DNA of 64,000 bases from Lentilactobacillus kisonensis DSM 19906 = JCM 15041. GTDB taxonomy: Bacteria; Bacillota; Bacilli; Lactobacillales; Lactobacillaceae. Made by a program: the position numbers and the translations under genes. Numbering within the stretch: the stretch's first letter is position 1; each line of letters starts with the position of its first letter. Location of the stretch: positions 1 to 64,000 of the forward strand of contig NZ_AZEB01000003.1 of the NCBI RefSeq assembly GCF_001434135.1, given 5' to 3'. This document shows positions 39,658 to 47,727 of this stretch, piece by piece. Below the pieces are notes generated by a model. The model was given only the letters and a program-made list of their open reading frames with translations. It was not told the origin of the DNA and did not search any database.

Positions 39658-42249
39658 ATGAAACACTTATTTTCAAGAATCGGCGGGTTAATTCATCAAC
39701 ACGCTAAGCTCACCTTACTATTAATTGGAATTATCACCATTGCGTTTGGATTTGGACTACCCAAGATTCAAATGAACACTGGCAACAGTATGTTTGTTAG
39801 CAAGCACTCTAAAATTGCCAAAGATTCATTGACGTATCAAAAACAATTCGGAAACGATATGTTCATTATTGATGTCCAAAATAATGACGGTTCAACGGTC
39901 ACCCCTGCCACCTTTAAGAAAGTCAGCCAGTTCACCAATCAAGCTGAAAAGATTCAGGGAATTAAATCCGTTTCTAGTGTTACTAATATCTTAAACAGTG
40001 AGCTGCATTCATCTTCAGCCAGCACAATGGCAACAGGTTCGGAAGGCAGCTCTGCCAAGCTCCAAGCAGCCATGATGGCCCAGCTTTCAAAGAGCCAAAA
40101 GAAGGTCTTGCAAAACCAGATCCAGAAATCACTTTCTGCCGGCCAGAAGCAAAAGATCTCTGCATACACCCTGACGCTTTTAACGGATACCCAAAAGGCT
40201 AAGATGGCGCAGGCAGCGGCGAGTGGTCAAACCGGTTCCGCCACTGCCCAAGCAAGCCTGTTAACGTCCAATCAACAGCGAAAACTCCAAGGCTATACCC
40301 AGACAATCCTAACCAGTTCCCAAAAACAAGCCCTAGCAGCCCAGATGGTAACCATGCTGCCAAATAGTCAAAATATGAAGCCAGCGTTACTTCATGAATT
40401 GGTTTATTCGAATAACGGTAAAATCCCAACTTCAATGTCCCAATTGCTCCCGAAAAATGGCAAGCATTTATTAGTGACGTTAACGACCACTGCCAATACG
40501 GACATGAACATGAATAACGTCCAGTACAATAAGATCAAAAAAGCACTGGCAAATTCTGGTTTGACAGTCGGCCATCACAAAGCTAGTATCGCCGGGCAAC
40601 CCGCAATTGGTGGTACCGTTGGGAAGCAAATGACTAAAAGTATGGCAATTATGCTGGTAGCTGCCGTTATCATTATGTTTGTCATCCTGTTAATTGTCTT
40701 TCCCGTCCGACGCCGGTTATTGCCATTAATTTTCGTTTTAATCGGGATGATTTGGACGTTTGGCTTTATGGGGTGGTTAGGCATTGACCTCACCATGGCC
40801 ACAATGGCCACCCTCCCAATCCTAATTGGACTTGGGACAGACTTTGGGGTTCAGTTCTTAAACCGTTATGAGGAAGAGTATAAAAATAACGGTCAAAATA
40901 CGACCCAAGCAATTACGACCACTGCCGGGCATTCTGGAATGGCAGTGGGAATTGCCTCCATTGTCATGATACTAAGCTTTTTGACGATGCTCATTTCAAA
41001 GGCACCGATGCTCCAATACTTTGGTATCACCCTCGCGATTGGCGTCTTAATGTGTTATATCGTCGAATTTGCCCTAACCTTTGCGACGGTTGCCCTCTTG
41101 GACCAGCGACAAAACTTCAAGCAGACTGCCAAGTTGAATACCAACAACTCTTGGCTAAACAACACGTTGGCAAACTATGCTAAGTGGGTCATGAAACATG
41201 CTGGCGTTATTACAGTTATCGGGGTTCTCATAGGTGGCATCGGGTTCTTCTTTGAAAGTCATATCTCAATTGAAACGAATTTAATCAAGATGATCCCACA
41301 AGACTTACCTGCCCTAAAAGCAAATAAACGGGTCATCAAAGAAGTTGGTTCAACCACTAACTTTACGTATTTGGTAAAATCTGACGATGTCCGCAGTAAG
41401 GATAACTTAGAAGCCGTCAACGAATTTGGCAAACAAGTCCAGTCCAAATACGGTTCAAAAGATATCCTAGACGTTAGCTCATTGCCACAAACTTTGGGAA
41501 CAGCAACCCTTACAGAGAATCAGGCAAAACTTAACGCATCCATTTCCCAGATGCCAACAATTATTCGCCAAAACCTCATTAGTAAAAATCACCAATACGC
41601 AACGGTGACGTTCAAGATTAATCCAAGGCTTAACTCTGATCAATCATTAAAACTAATGAATAAGATAACGAAGGATGCTAAGAACGTGAGTGGTGACGTG
41701 GTGATCTCTCCTGCCGGCTCCACTAGTATGATGCTTAAAGGAATCAAAAACATGACGGCCAATCATGAATTGATCATCATTGCCGGCCTAGTCACCATCT
41801 TTATCGTTTTAATGCTAGTCTACCGCCATTTTCATTACGCTATCTACCCACTATTGCCAATCATCATCGTACTGGGCCTTTCACCAATGACCCTTAAGCT
41901 ACTTGGGATTAGCTATAACCCCGTAACCATCTCGCTTAGTTCATTGATCTTAGGGATTGGAACTGAATTTACCATCCTGGTACTAGAACGGTATATCGAG
42001 GAGCGAAAGAAGGGTGCCGATAACGAGAGGTCAATTGAAACCGCGATGAAATCGGTTGGTCAGGCCATCACCGTTTCGGGGTTAACCGTCATTGCCGGCT
42101 TCACAACCCTAACCTTCGTTAACTTCCCAGTACTACGGTCATTTGGCTTCATCACCGTCTTAGATACGGCGTACGCGTTGATTAGTACGTTAACGATTTT
42201 GCCAGCGATTATTTACTTGCTGCGGCCACGGAAAAAAGAAGCGAAGTAA
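39658..42249 (+). CDS. MMPL/RND-superfamily membrane transporter
   Basis: An 863-residue RND-type transporter with the two-fold plan of MMPL proteins: a helix (about 15-33), an extracellular domain (about 34-320), five or six helices (about 325-490), then the same again (helix about 515, loop to about 690, helices 705-855). Sterol-sensing-like motifs LGIGTEFTILVLERYIEE and LGTDFGVQFLNRYEEE are clear. The first extracellular domain carries about five 25-residue repeats with the core LTxxQKxK (about 140-245). Family members export lipids or drugs by proton motive force. The divergent TetR gene suggests drug or lipid response. Confidence 0.87.
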   Translation: MKHLFSRIGGLIHQHAKLTLLLIGIITIAFGFGLPKIQMNTGNSMFVSKHSKIAKDSLTYQKQFGNDMFIIDVQNNDGSTVTPATFKKVSQFTNQAEKIQGIKSVSSVTNILNSELHSSSASTMATGSEGSSAKLQAAMMAQLSKSQKKVLQNQIQKSLSAGQKQKISAYTLTLLTDTQKAKMAQAAASGQTGSATAQASLLTSNQQRKLQGYTQTILTSSQKQALAAQMVTMLPNSQNMKPALLHELVYSNNGKIPTSMSQLLPKNGKHLLVTLTTTANTDMNMNNVQYNKIKKALANSGLTVGHHKASIAGQPAIGGTVGKQMTKSMAIMLVAAVIIMFVILLIVFPVRRRLLPLIFVLIGMIWTFGFMGWLGIDLTMATMATLPILIGLGTDFGVQFLNRYEEEYKNNGQNTTQAITTTAGHSGMAVGIASIVMILSFLTMLISKAPMLQYFGITLAIGVLMCYIVEFALTFATVALLDQRQNFKQTAKLNTNNSWLNNTLANYAKWVMKHAGVITVIGVLIGGIGFFFESHISIETNLIKMIPQDLPALKANKRVIKEVGSTTNFTYLVKSDDVRSKDNLEAVNEFGKQVQSKYGSKDILDVSSLPQTLGTATLTENQAKLNASISQMPTIIRQNLISKNHQYATVTFKINPRLNSDQSLKLMNKITKDAKNVSGDVVISPAGSTSMMLKGIKNMTANHELIIIAGLVTIFIVLMLVYRHFHYAIYPLLPIIIVLGLSPMTLKLLGISYNPVTISLSSLILGIGTEFTILVLERYIEERKKGADNERSIETAMKSVGQAITVSGLTVIAGFTTLTFVNFPVLRSFGFITVLDTAYALISTLTILPAIIYLLRPRKKEAK

Positions 42250-42477
42250 AACGATTGGAACCCGTCTAGAAACTCATTAACACATATAACTGGGTATAGG
42301 AGAGACCTGATCTAACCGAGTCCTTATTCTTAAATGTAAATTCCCCTTCGCAGCATACCTCTCATTTATGCCGTAAGATGTTAAATCCTGTCACTCGTCT
42401 GCACAAGACGTTGCGTTCATTATAAAACAAGCTCTGCCAACTTATTTCCTACTTATTGCTTTTGTCATAGAAACGAG

Positions 42478-42518
42478 AAAGCCCCGACCATCGCATTTCA
42501 TGCTAGGTTAGGGTTTTC
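42478..42518 (+). terminator. Probable terminator after the MMPL gene
   Basis: AAAGCCCCGACC pairs, with one mismatch and G-T pairs, with GGTTAGGGTTTT, followed by T-rich sequence. It is 230 bases after the MMPL stop; the stretch 42250-42477 shows no gene. Confidence 0.5.
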
Positions 42519-42536
42519 TTGGTTATCTAGTGGAAT

Positions 42537-42620
42537 TGTGCTCCGAAAAGCAGCCGCTCTCAACATATAAAGGGTTCATCTCTAAAATCCTCAAAGCCGA
42601 GGTATCCGCCGCTATCTAGT
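42537..42620 (-). repeat. Half copy of the divergent palindrome
   Basis: GTGCTCCGAAAAGCAGCCGC and CATATAAAGGGTTCATC repeat the left half of the element that follows at 42627; the right half is absent. Confidence 0.6.
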
Positions 42621-42626
42621 GGAATG

Positions 42627-42738
42627 GTGCTCCGAAAAGCAGCCGCTCAACATATAAAGGGTTCATCCCTAAAATCCAAAACCAGGATTTTAGGGATGAA
42701 CCCTTTATATGACCGCGGCTAACCGCTTTTCCCCGCAC
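42627..42738 (-). repeat. Palindromic repeat with an unrelated stem
   Basis: 112 bases with outer arms GTGCTCCGAAAAGCAGCCGC and GCGGCTAACCGCTTTTCC, and an inner perfect 27-bp hairpin (42651-42677 with 42685-42711) ending in AAAATCC-aaaacca-GGATTTT at the loop. The plan (GTGC end, AAAGC/GCTTT stem, apical AATCC/GGATT) equals that of the other repeats, but most stem sequence is different. It lies 6 bases after the ohyA stop codon. Confidence 0.75.
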
Positions 42739-42744
42739 ACTTAC

Positions 42745-44439
42745 TTACTCAAACATCTTCTTAGTCGCCTTTGCAAGTGTCTTCGGATCCTTATCGTATC
42801 GAGGATTCTTAACTAACTTAGCCATTGGGATACCAGCAAAGTGGTAAGCGGCAATTTCGCCCGACCGAACGGCACTTTGTTCTGTGAAGACCATCTGGTA
42901 AGGCTGCTCAACAAATTCACCCGTAAAGGCCAAATTCGTTGCGTGTTCTGGAATGACCTTTGGCCGGTCAGTCTTTGCCCGGTTATTGAACAAGGCAGAG
43001 GCGTATGGCATGTAAACCGGAATGCAGTTGATGATACTATCCATAATTTCCTGCTTTTTGTCCATAATGTTGCCCGGTCCTGGATCGACTTTAGACAACT
43101 GGCCAATTAACTCCTCAGCCATTTCCTTCCCAGTCATTTCAATGTAGGGCTTGTCAACAAACTCACCCTTCCGCCTTGGATACAAGAAGTAGCCCCAGAT
43201 AACCGATTCATTTGACTTTTGATCAGTAAAATGAGGTTGGTGATGAACCACGATCGACATGTTAACGTCCTTGGTCCCCATTGAGGTGATCGGATTCGTC
43301 GAAATAAATGAATTCAGCGCATTACCAGGAACTTGGGTCGTAATTCTTGTGATTTTGTTTAATAAAACATGATCCTTAGTAGTTAACGTGAAGCTGGACC
43401 ACTCACTGGCGTTGCGGTCGTTGAAGAATTTGTCCGGATTGCCTAAATTATAAAACCGTTCCGTGGCTTTCTTCCACAAGCTGGCCGCTGCCCCGTAATC
43501 CATGTTTTCTGGGGCTGGCGTGTCGAAATCACCGAGGCTGGCTGAATCGGTAATTGAGCCATTGGTGAAGATCACAGCCGTATCGTCATCCACATCAACG
43601 TGTTCATTGTTACCCGTCTCCGTATTTTCCATGGTAAGGCCGGTTACCGTAATTTCATCCTGCATTTGGGTATCCTTAAAATCAAAATCAACCACCCGTC
43701 TATTGAGAATAATTTGGACGCCCTGTTTCTTCAGGTAATTAATCACGGGTAACATAATGCTTTCGTATTGGTTATAACGAGTTCGGTTAACTCCTACTAG
43801 ATGTTCAATTTGGGTAAATTCGTAAATCATTTGATGCATGTACCGGCGCAATTCTTGAGTTGAACTTTGAATCCTAAAAGCAAAGGTAGTCTCCCACATG
43901 TACCAGAAATTAGTCGAGAAGAAGTGCGGATCGTCTTTGAAGTAATCCGCGATTGAAATGTTGTCAAGTTCATCTTCCTTGGAATCCGGCATTAAAATTA
44001 ATTTGGTGAGGTACCAGCGGTCTTTATTATTAAAGCCAAGTTTACCACCATCAATAATTCCCTTACCGCCTTCCATCAAGCGGGCTTTATCAAACGTCCG
44101 GTGCTTCCCGTCAAAATCGCGGGTATCTTCAGCCGCGGTCATATTGGGTTCAGTCGCTGAAGGAATGCGACTTAATAAATCCATCAAGTCAACGTAGGTC
44201 CGGTAGTTGAGCATCCGGCCACCCCGGGCAACAAACCCTTTAGTATTGGCCATTGGATGATTTTTATTCCAATATTCATCGGCCGCAACGCTTGCGGTTG
44301 ACCCATCGTTAGCTCCGTGATCGTCAAGGGCGTAAAAAGTGATTTGATCACCCTGCCAATGACCTTCTTGAATTAAATAAACGGCTGCTGCCATATTAGC
44401 CAAACCAGCACCGATCATAATTGCTTTATTCTTTGTCAT
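42745..44439 (-). CDS. ohyA: Oleate hydratase (FAD-dependent)
   Basis: A 564-residue fatty acid hydratase, formerly the 67-kDa myosin-cross-reactive antigen family, which adds water to the 9,10 double bond of oleate or linoleate to give 10-hydroxy acids. The FAD motif GAGLANMAAAVYL (about 10-22), RGGRMLNYRTYVDLMD and the region around EFTQIEHLVGVNRTRYNQ match the lactobacillus type. Full length. It detoxifies free unsaturated fatty acids. GGAGAGGATC precedes the ATG. It is bracketed by two palindromic repeats in opposite directions, and a 40-residue membrane peptide gene lies upstream on the same strand. Confidence 0.95.
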   Translation of the reverse strand: MTKNKAIMIGAGLANMAAAVYLIQEGHWQGDQITFYALDDHGANDGSTASVAADEYWNKNHPMANTKGFVARGGRMLNYRTYVDLMDLLSRIPSATEPNMTAAEDTRDFDGKHRTFDKARLMEGGKGIIDGGKLGFNNKDRWYLTKLILMPDSKEDELDNISIADYFKDDPHFFSTNFWYMWETTFAFRIQSSTQELRRYMHQMIYEFTQIEHLVGVNRTRYNQYESIMLPVINYLKKQGVQIILNRRVVDFDFKDTQMQDEITVTGLTMENTETGNNEHVDVDDDTAVIFTNGSITDSASLGDFDTPAPENMDYGAAASLWKKATERFYNLGNPDKFFNDRNASEWSSFTLTTKDHVLLNKITRITTQVPGNALNSFISTNPITSMGTKDVNMSIVVHHQPHFTDQKSNESVIWGYFLYPRRKGEFVDKPYIEMTGKEMAEELIGQLSKVDPGPGNIMDKKQEIMDSIINCIPVYMPYASALFNNRAKTDRPKVIPEHATNLAFTGEFVEQPYQMVFTEQSAVRSGEIAAYHFAGIPMAKLVKNPRYDKDPKTLAKATKKMFE

Positions 44440-44459
44440 TTGATCCTCTCCTTTTTAAA

Positions 44460-44666
44460 GAGTGCGGAACCAGGCGGTTAGAAGCTGGAGCATAAGTCTC
44501 CTTTAACAGAAATCCCCGGTTCTGGGATTTTTGTTAAAGGTGCTTATGCGCAAGCTTCTGCCTGGTGTAGCACATTTCCACTATGTTGCCAAGATCTCAA
44601 ATACCCAGTTTTGGAATTTTGGTTAGTAGTGATTACACGCAGATCTCTGCTTTGCGCAGCTGTCCT
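44460..44666 (+). repeat. Composite palindromic repeat before ohyA
   Basis: An inner-type palindrome (GAGTGCGGAACCAGGC to GCCTGGTGTAGCAC, apical AATCCCC/GGGATT) is joined through TTTCCACTATGTTGCC to the left part of an outer-type element that ends GCTTTGCGCAGCTGTCCT. It fills the gap between the 40-residue peptide gene and ohyA almost exactly (3 and 20 bases left). Confidence 0.85.
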
Positions 44667-44669
44667 AAC

Positions 44670-44792
44670 CTACTTTGCTTCATATTCATCATAAAGATGC
44701 GAATCATCTTCAAACCAACCAATTGATTTTAGAAAATAAACGATGAGGGCGGCGAGGCCAATCCCCGTGACGAAAAGTTTTTTGTGTTTCAT
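44670..44792 (-). CDS. 40-residue membrane peptide upstream of ohyA
   Basis: A short frame with a very good ribosome site (AGGAGCG 8 bases before ATG). The peptide has a basic start (MKHKK), one hydrophobic helix (about 6-21) and an acidic tail (WFEDDSHLYDEYEAK). No family is recognised. Stop codon TAG is followed at once by a palindromic repeat and then ohyA, so the two genes may share a transcript. Its regular membrane-anchor layout argues for a real gene; a role with oleate hydratase at the membrane is only a guess. Confidence 0.6.
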   Translation of the reverse strand: MKHKKLFVTGIGLAALIVYFLKSIGWFEDDSHLYDEYEAK

Positions 44793-45074
44793 ATGGGTCG
44801 CTCCTGTTCCTAAGTTATTCACTCATAATATAGTCAACCATAGATTTATATTACTACTTCAATTGTAATGGAATTATTTAGAAAATAAACGCTTATGTAC
44901 TTATACATTTTACGGTTTAATTTTCGACTTTATTTTCAAAATGAAAGCTTCAATTTTACTGTTTTCAAAAAAAGACAGATTCTTGAAAATTAATCCTTAC
45001 GAGGAAAGTTTATTTATGGTAATGTAATCAATTGTGTCTATGCTACTTATTTAGAACAGGAGAATTAATTATTT

Positions 45075-46514
45075 ATGGAAAAAACAATCAATCCAAGCGA
45101 AAGCATCACCCAAGAAAAGAAGCCCAGTGCTGCCAAGCCCGTTGCCAAACCATTCCTAGCGATGATTGGCATGCTAATTGGTGGCTTTGTGGGGATGCTT
45201 TCTGAAACTTCTCTCAACATTGCCCTGCCAAGTCTCATGGCCCAATTACACGTCAGTCTTGGCACAATCCAGTGGCTTGTTACCGGCTACATGCTTGTCA
45301 TTGGAATTGTCTTACCTATGTCTAGCTTGCTTTCACGTTGGTTTTCAACTAGACAGCTCATTTTATTTGCCCTGACAGACTTTATTATTGGAGCCGTCAT
45401 TTCCGCATTAGCACCCAATTTTGCCATCCTCCTCGTTGGCCGAATGATCCAAGGAATCGCGACCGGACTAATCTTACCGCTGATGTTCACTGTTGCTACT
45501 CTCATCTTCCCACCGTATAAGCTCGGAGCCGCAATGGGAATGATCGGCCTGGTTATCATGTTTGCGCCAGCGATTGGTCCAACCCTCGCCGGCATGATCC
45601 TTGGCCTGCTGTCGTGGCACTGGATCTTTTGGCTATTTGTGCCATTTTTACTTATCGGTTTCTACTTAGCTTTCAAGTACCTGCCAAACGTCGGTAACGT
45701 TACCAAGCCCCACGTCGATACGTTCTCAATTATTTTGTCGGCCCTCGGGTTCGGTGGTCTGGTTACTGGTGTTAGCTTAGCTAGTGAAGCTGGCTGGGCA
45801 TCCATGGAAGTCATTGGCACCCTGGTTGCTGCCGTGATCTTGTTAGCCTGGTATATTCGCCGTCAAGTAACCTCCAAGACCCCAATTCTCAACTTCCGGG
45901 TATTCACCAACAAACAATTCACGGTTGGCTCCATCTTAGTTATGCTAGACTTTGCTATCATCCTATCGTCGATGTACCTGCTGCCAATGTTTTGGCAAAA
46001 TGGGCTCGCCATCCCAGTTGCCTTAACTGGAATCGTGATGCTCCCCGGTGGGATTGTGAACGCAATTGTTTCCGCTATCGCTGGCCGATTCTCAGATCAA
46101 GTCAGCCCTAAACTGTTGATCACCATGGGCTATGGCGTCACCATCATTGGCATTATCCTCTTACTTTTTGCAAAAGCGACCTCACCAATGTGGTACGTCA
46201 TTCTTGGTCACATCGTTATCATGGTCGGCGCCCCATTAGCCATGTCGCCTTCCCAAACATTTGGCCTCGGCGCCCTCAATCAGGCCACTTCTGGTGACGG
46301 CAGCACGATCATGAACACCTTCCAGCAAATTATCGGCGCCATGGCAACCGCCATTGCCACGAGTTTGTTGGCATTTGGGCAACACCTTTCAAATGGAAGT
46401 GGTCAAGTTGCTTTTACTACGGGTTTCCATGTTGGTTTGCTGTTCACCTTGATTGTTGCCATCGTTGCCTTCTTAATTGCACTAACAATCAAAAAACCAG
46501 CGTTAAAAGAATAA
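45075..46514 (+). CDS. DHA2-family MFS multidrug exporter
   Basis: A 479-residue, 14-helix major facilitator of the DHA2 (EmrB/QacA/LmrB) group. Motifs include ETSLNIALPSLM at helix 1, GRMIQGIATGLILPL and motif C-like GPTLAGMILGLLSWHWIFW. A 30-residue charged N-terminus precedes helix 1. These pumps export cationic drugs, bile salts or other toxic compounds by proton antiport. ACAGGAGAATT precedes the ATG. A terminator follows, and the MarR gene downstream has its own promoter. Confidence 0.9.
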   Translation: MEKTINPSESITQEKKPSAAKPVAKPFLAMIGMLIGGFVGMLSETSLNIALPSLMAQLHVSLGTIQWLVTGYMLVIGIVLPMSSLLSRWFSTRQLILFALTDFIIGAVISALAPNFAILLVGRMIQGIATGLILPLMFTVATLIFPPYKLGAAMGMIGLVIMFAPAIGPTLAGMILGLLSWHWIFWLFVPFLLIGFYLAFKYLPNVGNVTKPHVDTFSIILSALGFGGLVTGVSLASEAGWASMEVIGTLVAAVILLAWYIRRQVTSKTPILNFRVFTNKQFTVGSILVMLDFAIILSSMYLLPMFWQNGLAIPVALTGIVMLPGGIVNAIVSAIAGRFSDQVSPKLLITMGYGVTIIGIILLLFAKATSPMWYVILGHIVIMVGAPLAMSPSQTFGLGALNQATSGDGSTIMNTFQQIIGAMATAIATSLLAFGQHLSNGSGQVAFTTGFHVGLLFTLIVAIVAFLIALTIKKPALKE

Positions 46515-46541
46515 TTATCAATCGGCTTTAAAGTAAGTCAG

Positions 46542-46573
46542 AGCTAGCGGCATCAATTCCGTTAGCTTTTTTT
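46542..46573 (+). terminator. Intrinsic terminator
   Basis: AGCTAGCGG pairs with CCGTTAGCT, followed by seven T. Confidence 0.9.
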
Positions 46574-46608
46574 GTACCCAAAATTCTAAAAATAAAAATT
46601 AATTCCCC

Positions 46609-46665
46609 TTGCATTTATACAAAGATGGGATATACTTCATATAGTTAGCCGGCTAACTATATGAA
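46609..46665 (+). promoter_or_regulatory. marR promoter with 30-bp perfect operator
   Basis: TTGCAT (46609-46614), 16 bases, TATACT (46631-46636). A perfect 30-base palindrome (46636-46665) with core ATAGTTAGCCGGCTAACTAT starts at the last base of the -10 box and covers the transcription start. This is the expected site for autorepression by the MarR protein encoded just downstream. Confidence 0.85.
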
Positions 46666-46679
46666 AAGAGGAATCTGTT

Positions 46680-47222
46680 TTGAGTTATTATAATTTTGTC
46701 GATCGCCCAAGCAAACAGCGAATCAAGGAGATGGCCGCAGAGCTGAATCTGGCTGTTTCGCCCGATGCCGTTCATCTCTTTCTGGATTTTCAATTAACTT
46801 ACCGAGAAATCGAAAAGAACTATGAGCACTTAGTCGAGAGCTTTGATTTAAGTGAATCTCGGTTCATCATCTTAATGTTTTTATTCTATGCGGACGACAA
46901 AGCCCTATTGCCATCTGAGATTGCCACCAAGCTGGGCGTAACTAAACCCACTATCAGCAAACTATTAAAAGGCATGCAGCAGCAAGATCTTGTTACGAGC
47001 CATTCATCGACGGAAGACAAACGGGTTAGGTATATTCAACTGACAACGGCTGGTGAGCAGTTGCTAAGAACCTTTTTACCTTACAACTACCGTTCATCTT
47101 CGCTGTTATTTGAAGATTTTAGTGCAACGGAAATGACCCAATTCTCTCACCTACTACGGAAACTACTGAAAGCAAAAGACAAGATTCAAAAATTGGAGGA
47201 AGAACATCATGCAAACCAATAA
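46680..47222 (+). CDS. MarR-family transcriptional regulator
   Basis: A 180-residue MarR regulator. A winged HTH (about 78-135; LLPSEIATKLGVTKPTISKLL then the wing TEDKRVRYIQLT) lies between N- and C-terminal helices used for dimerisation. The start is TTG at 46680, supported by AGAGGAAT 8 bases upstream and by the promoter position. A perfect palindrome covers the promoter. The last 14 bases overlap the next gene, a rhodanese-like protein, so the two are translationally coupled. No cysteine is present in the helices, so a plain redox switch through Cys is unlikely. Confidence 0.88.
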   Translation: MSYYNFVDRPSKQRIKEMAAELNLAVSPDAVHLFLDFQLTYREIEKNYEHLVESFDLSESRFIILMFLFYADDKALLPSEIATKLGVTKPTISKLLKGMQQQDLVTSHSSTEDKRVRYIQLTTAGEQLLRTFLPYNYRSSSLLFEDFSATEMTQFSHLLRKLLKAKDKIQKLEEEHHANQ

Positions 47223-47571
47223 AATTAACTTACTAGAAACGTATTTGAGTCTCTACATCAGCCCGATGCAAGTATTAAATGCCACCAAAAAAGGTGATTC
47301 TGACTATGTTGTTTTAGACATTAGAAATGCCCCTAGCCAAATTAAGCAAGATCAGATTGCGGGCGCAATCGCAATGCCTGCCAAGGACCTGCCCGCTCAC
47401 CTTGATGCGTTAGACAAGGCCAAAACCTATGTTGTTTATGATTGGAACGGCGGCACCATTTTAGGCAAACAAGCACTATTAATCTTACTTAAAGCAGGTT
47501 TTAAAGCTTTCGAACTTGCTGGGGCATTAGAAGGCTGGAAGGGTATGAAGCTGCCCGTTGAAGCGGTTTAG
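47209..47571 (+). CDS. Rhodanese-like protein lacking the active cysteine
   Basis: A 120-residue single rhodanese domain. The fold marks are present: VVLDIRNAP near the N-terminus and the AGAIAMP turn. The active-site loop, normally starting with Cys after the VVYC strand, reads VVYDWNGG here, with Asp at 78, so sulfur transfer through a persulfide is not expected. Binding of a small anion or a partner protein is possible. The gene overlaps marR by 14 bases (own GGAGGAAG site inside marR) and ends at a terminator. A role as co-sensor for MarR is inference. Confidence 0.82.
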   Translation: MQTNKINLLETYLSLYISPMQVLNATKKGDSDYVVLDIRNAPSQIKQDQIAGAIAMPAKDLPAHLDALDKAKTYVVYDWNGGTILGKQALLILLKAGFKAFELAGALEGWKGMKLPVEAV

Positions 47572-47603
47572 ATTGTTAGGCTAGAACCAAAAAATGCGCT
47601 CAT

Positions 47604-47668
47604 AAAAATATCAGTCACCACTCACGACATTCTGAATTCGAATGCTGAGATTGGCGACTGATATTTTT
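47604..47668. terminator. Bidirectional terminator
   Basis: AAAAATATCAGTCACCA (47604-47620) pairs with TTGGCGACTGATATTTTT (47651-47668) between convergent genes. Confidence 0.85.
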
Positions 47669-47727
47669 GAACCATTTTTTAGTTCACGTTTAGTTGTTCA
47701 CTTCAATCCTCACTACTAAGCCGTCAC

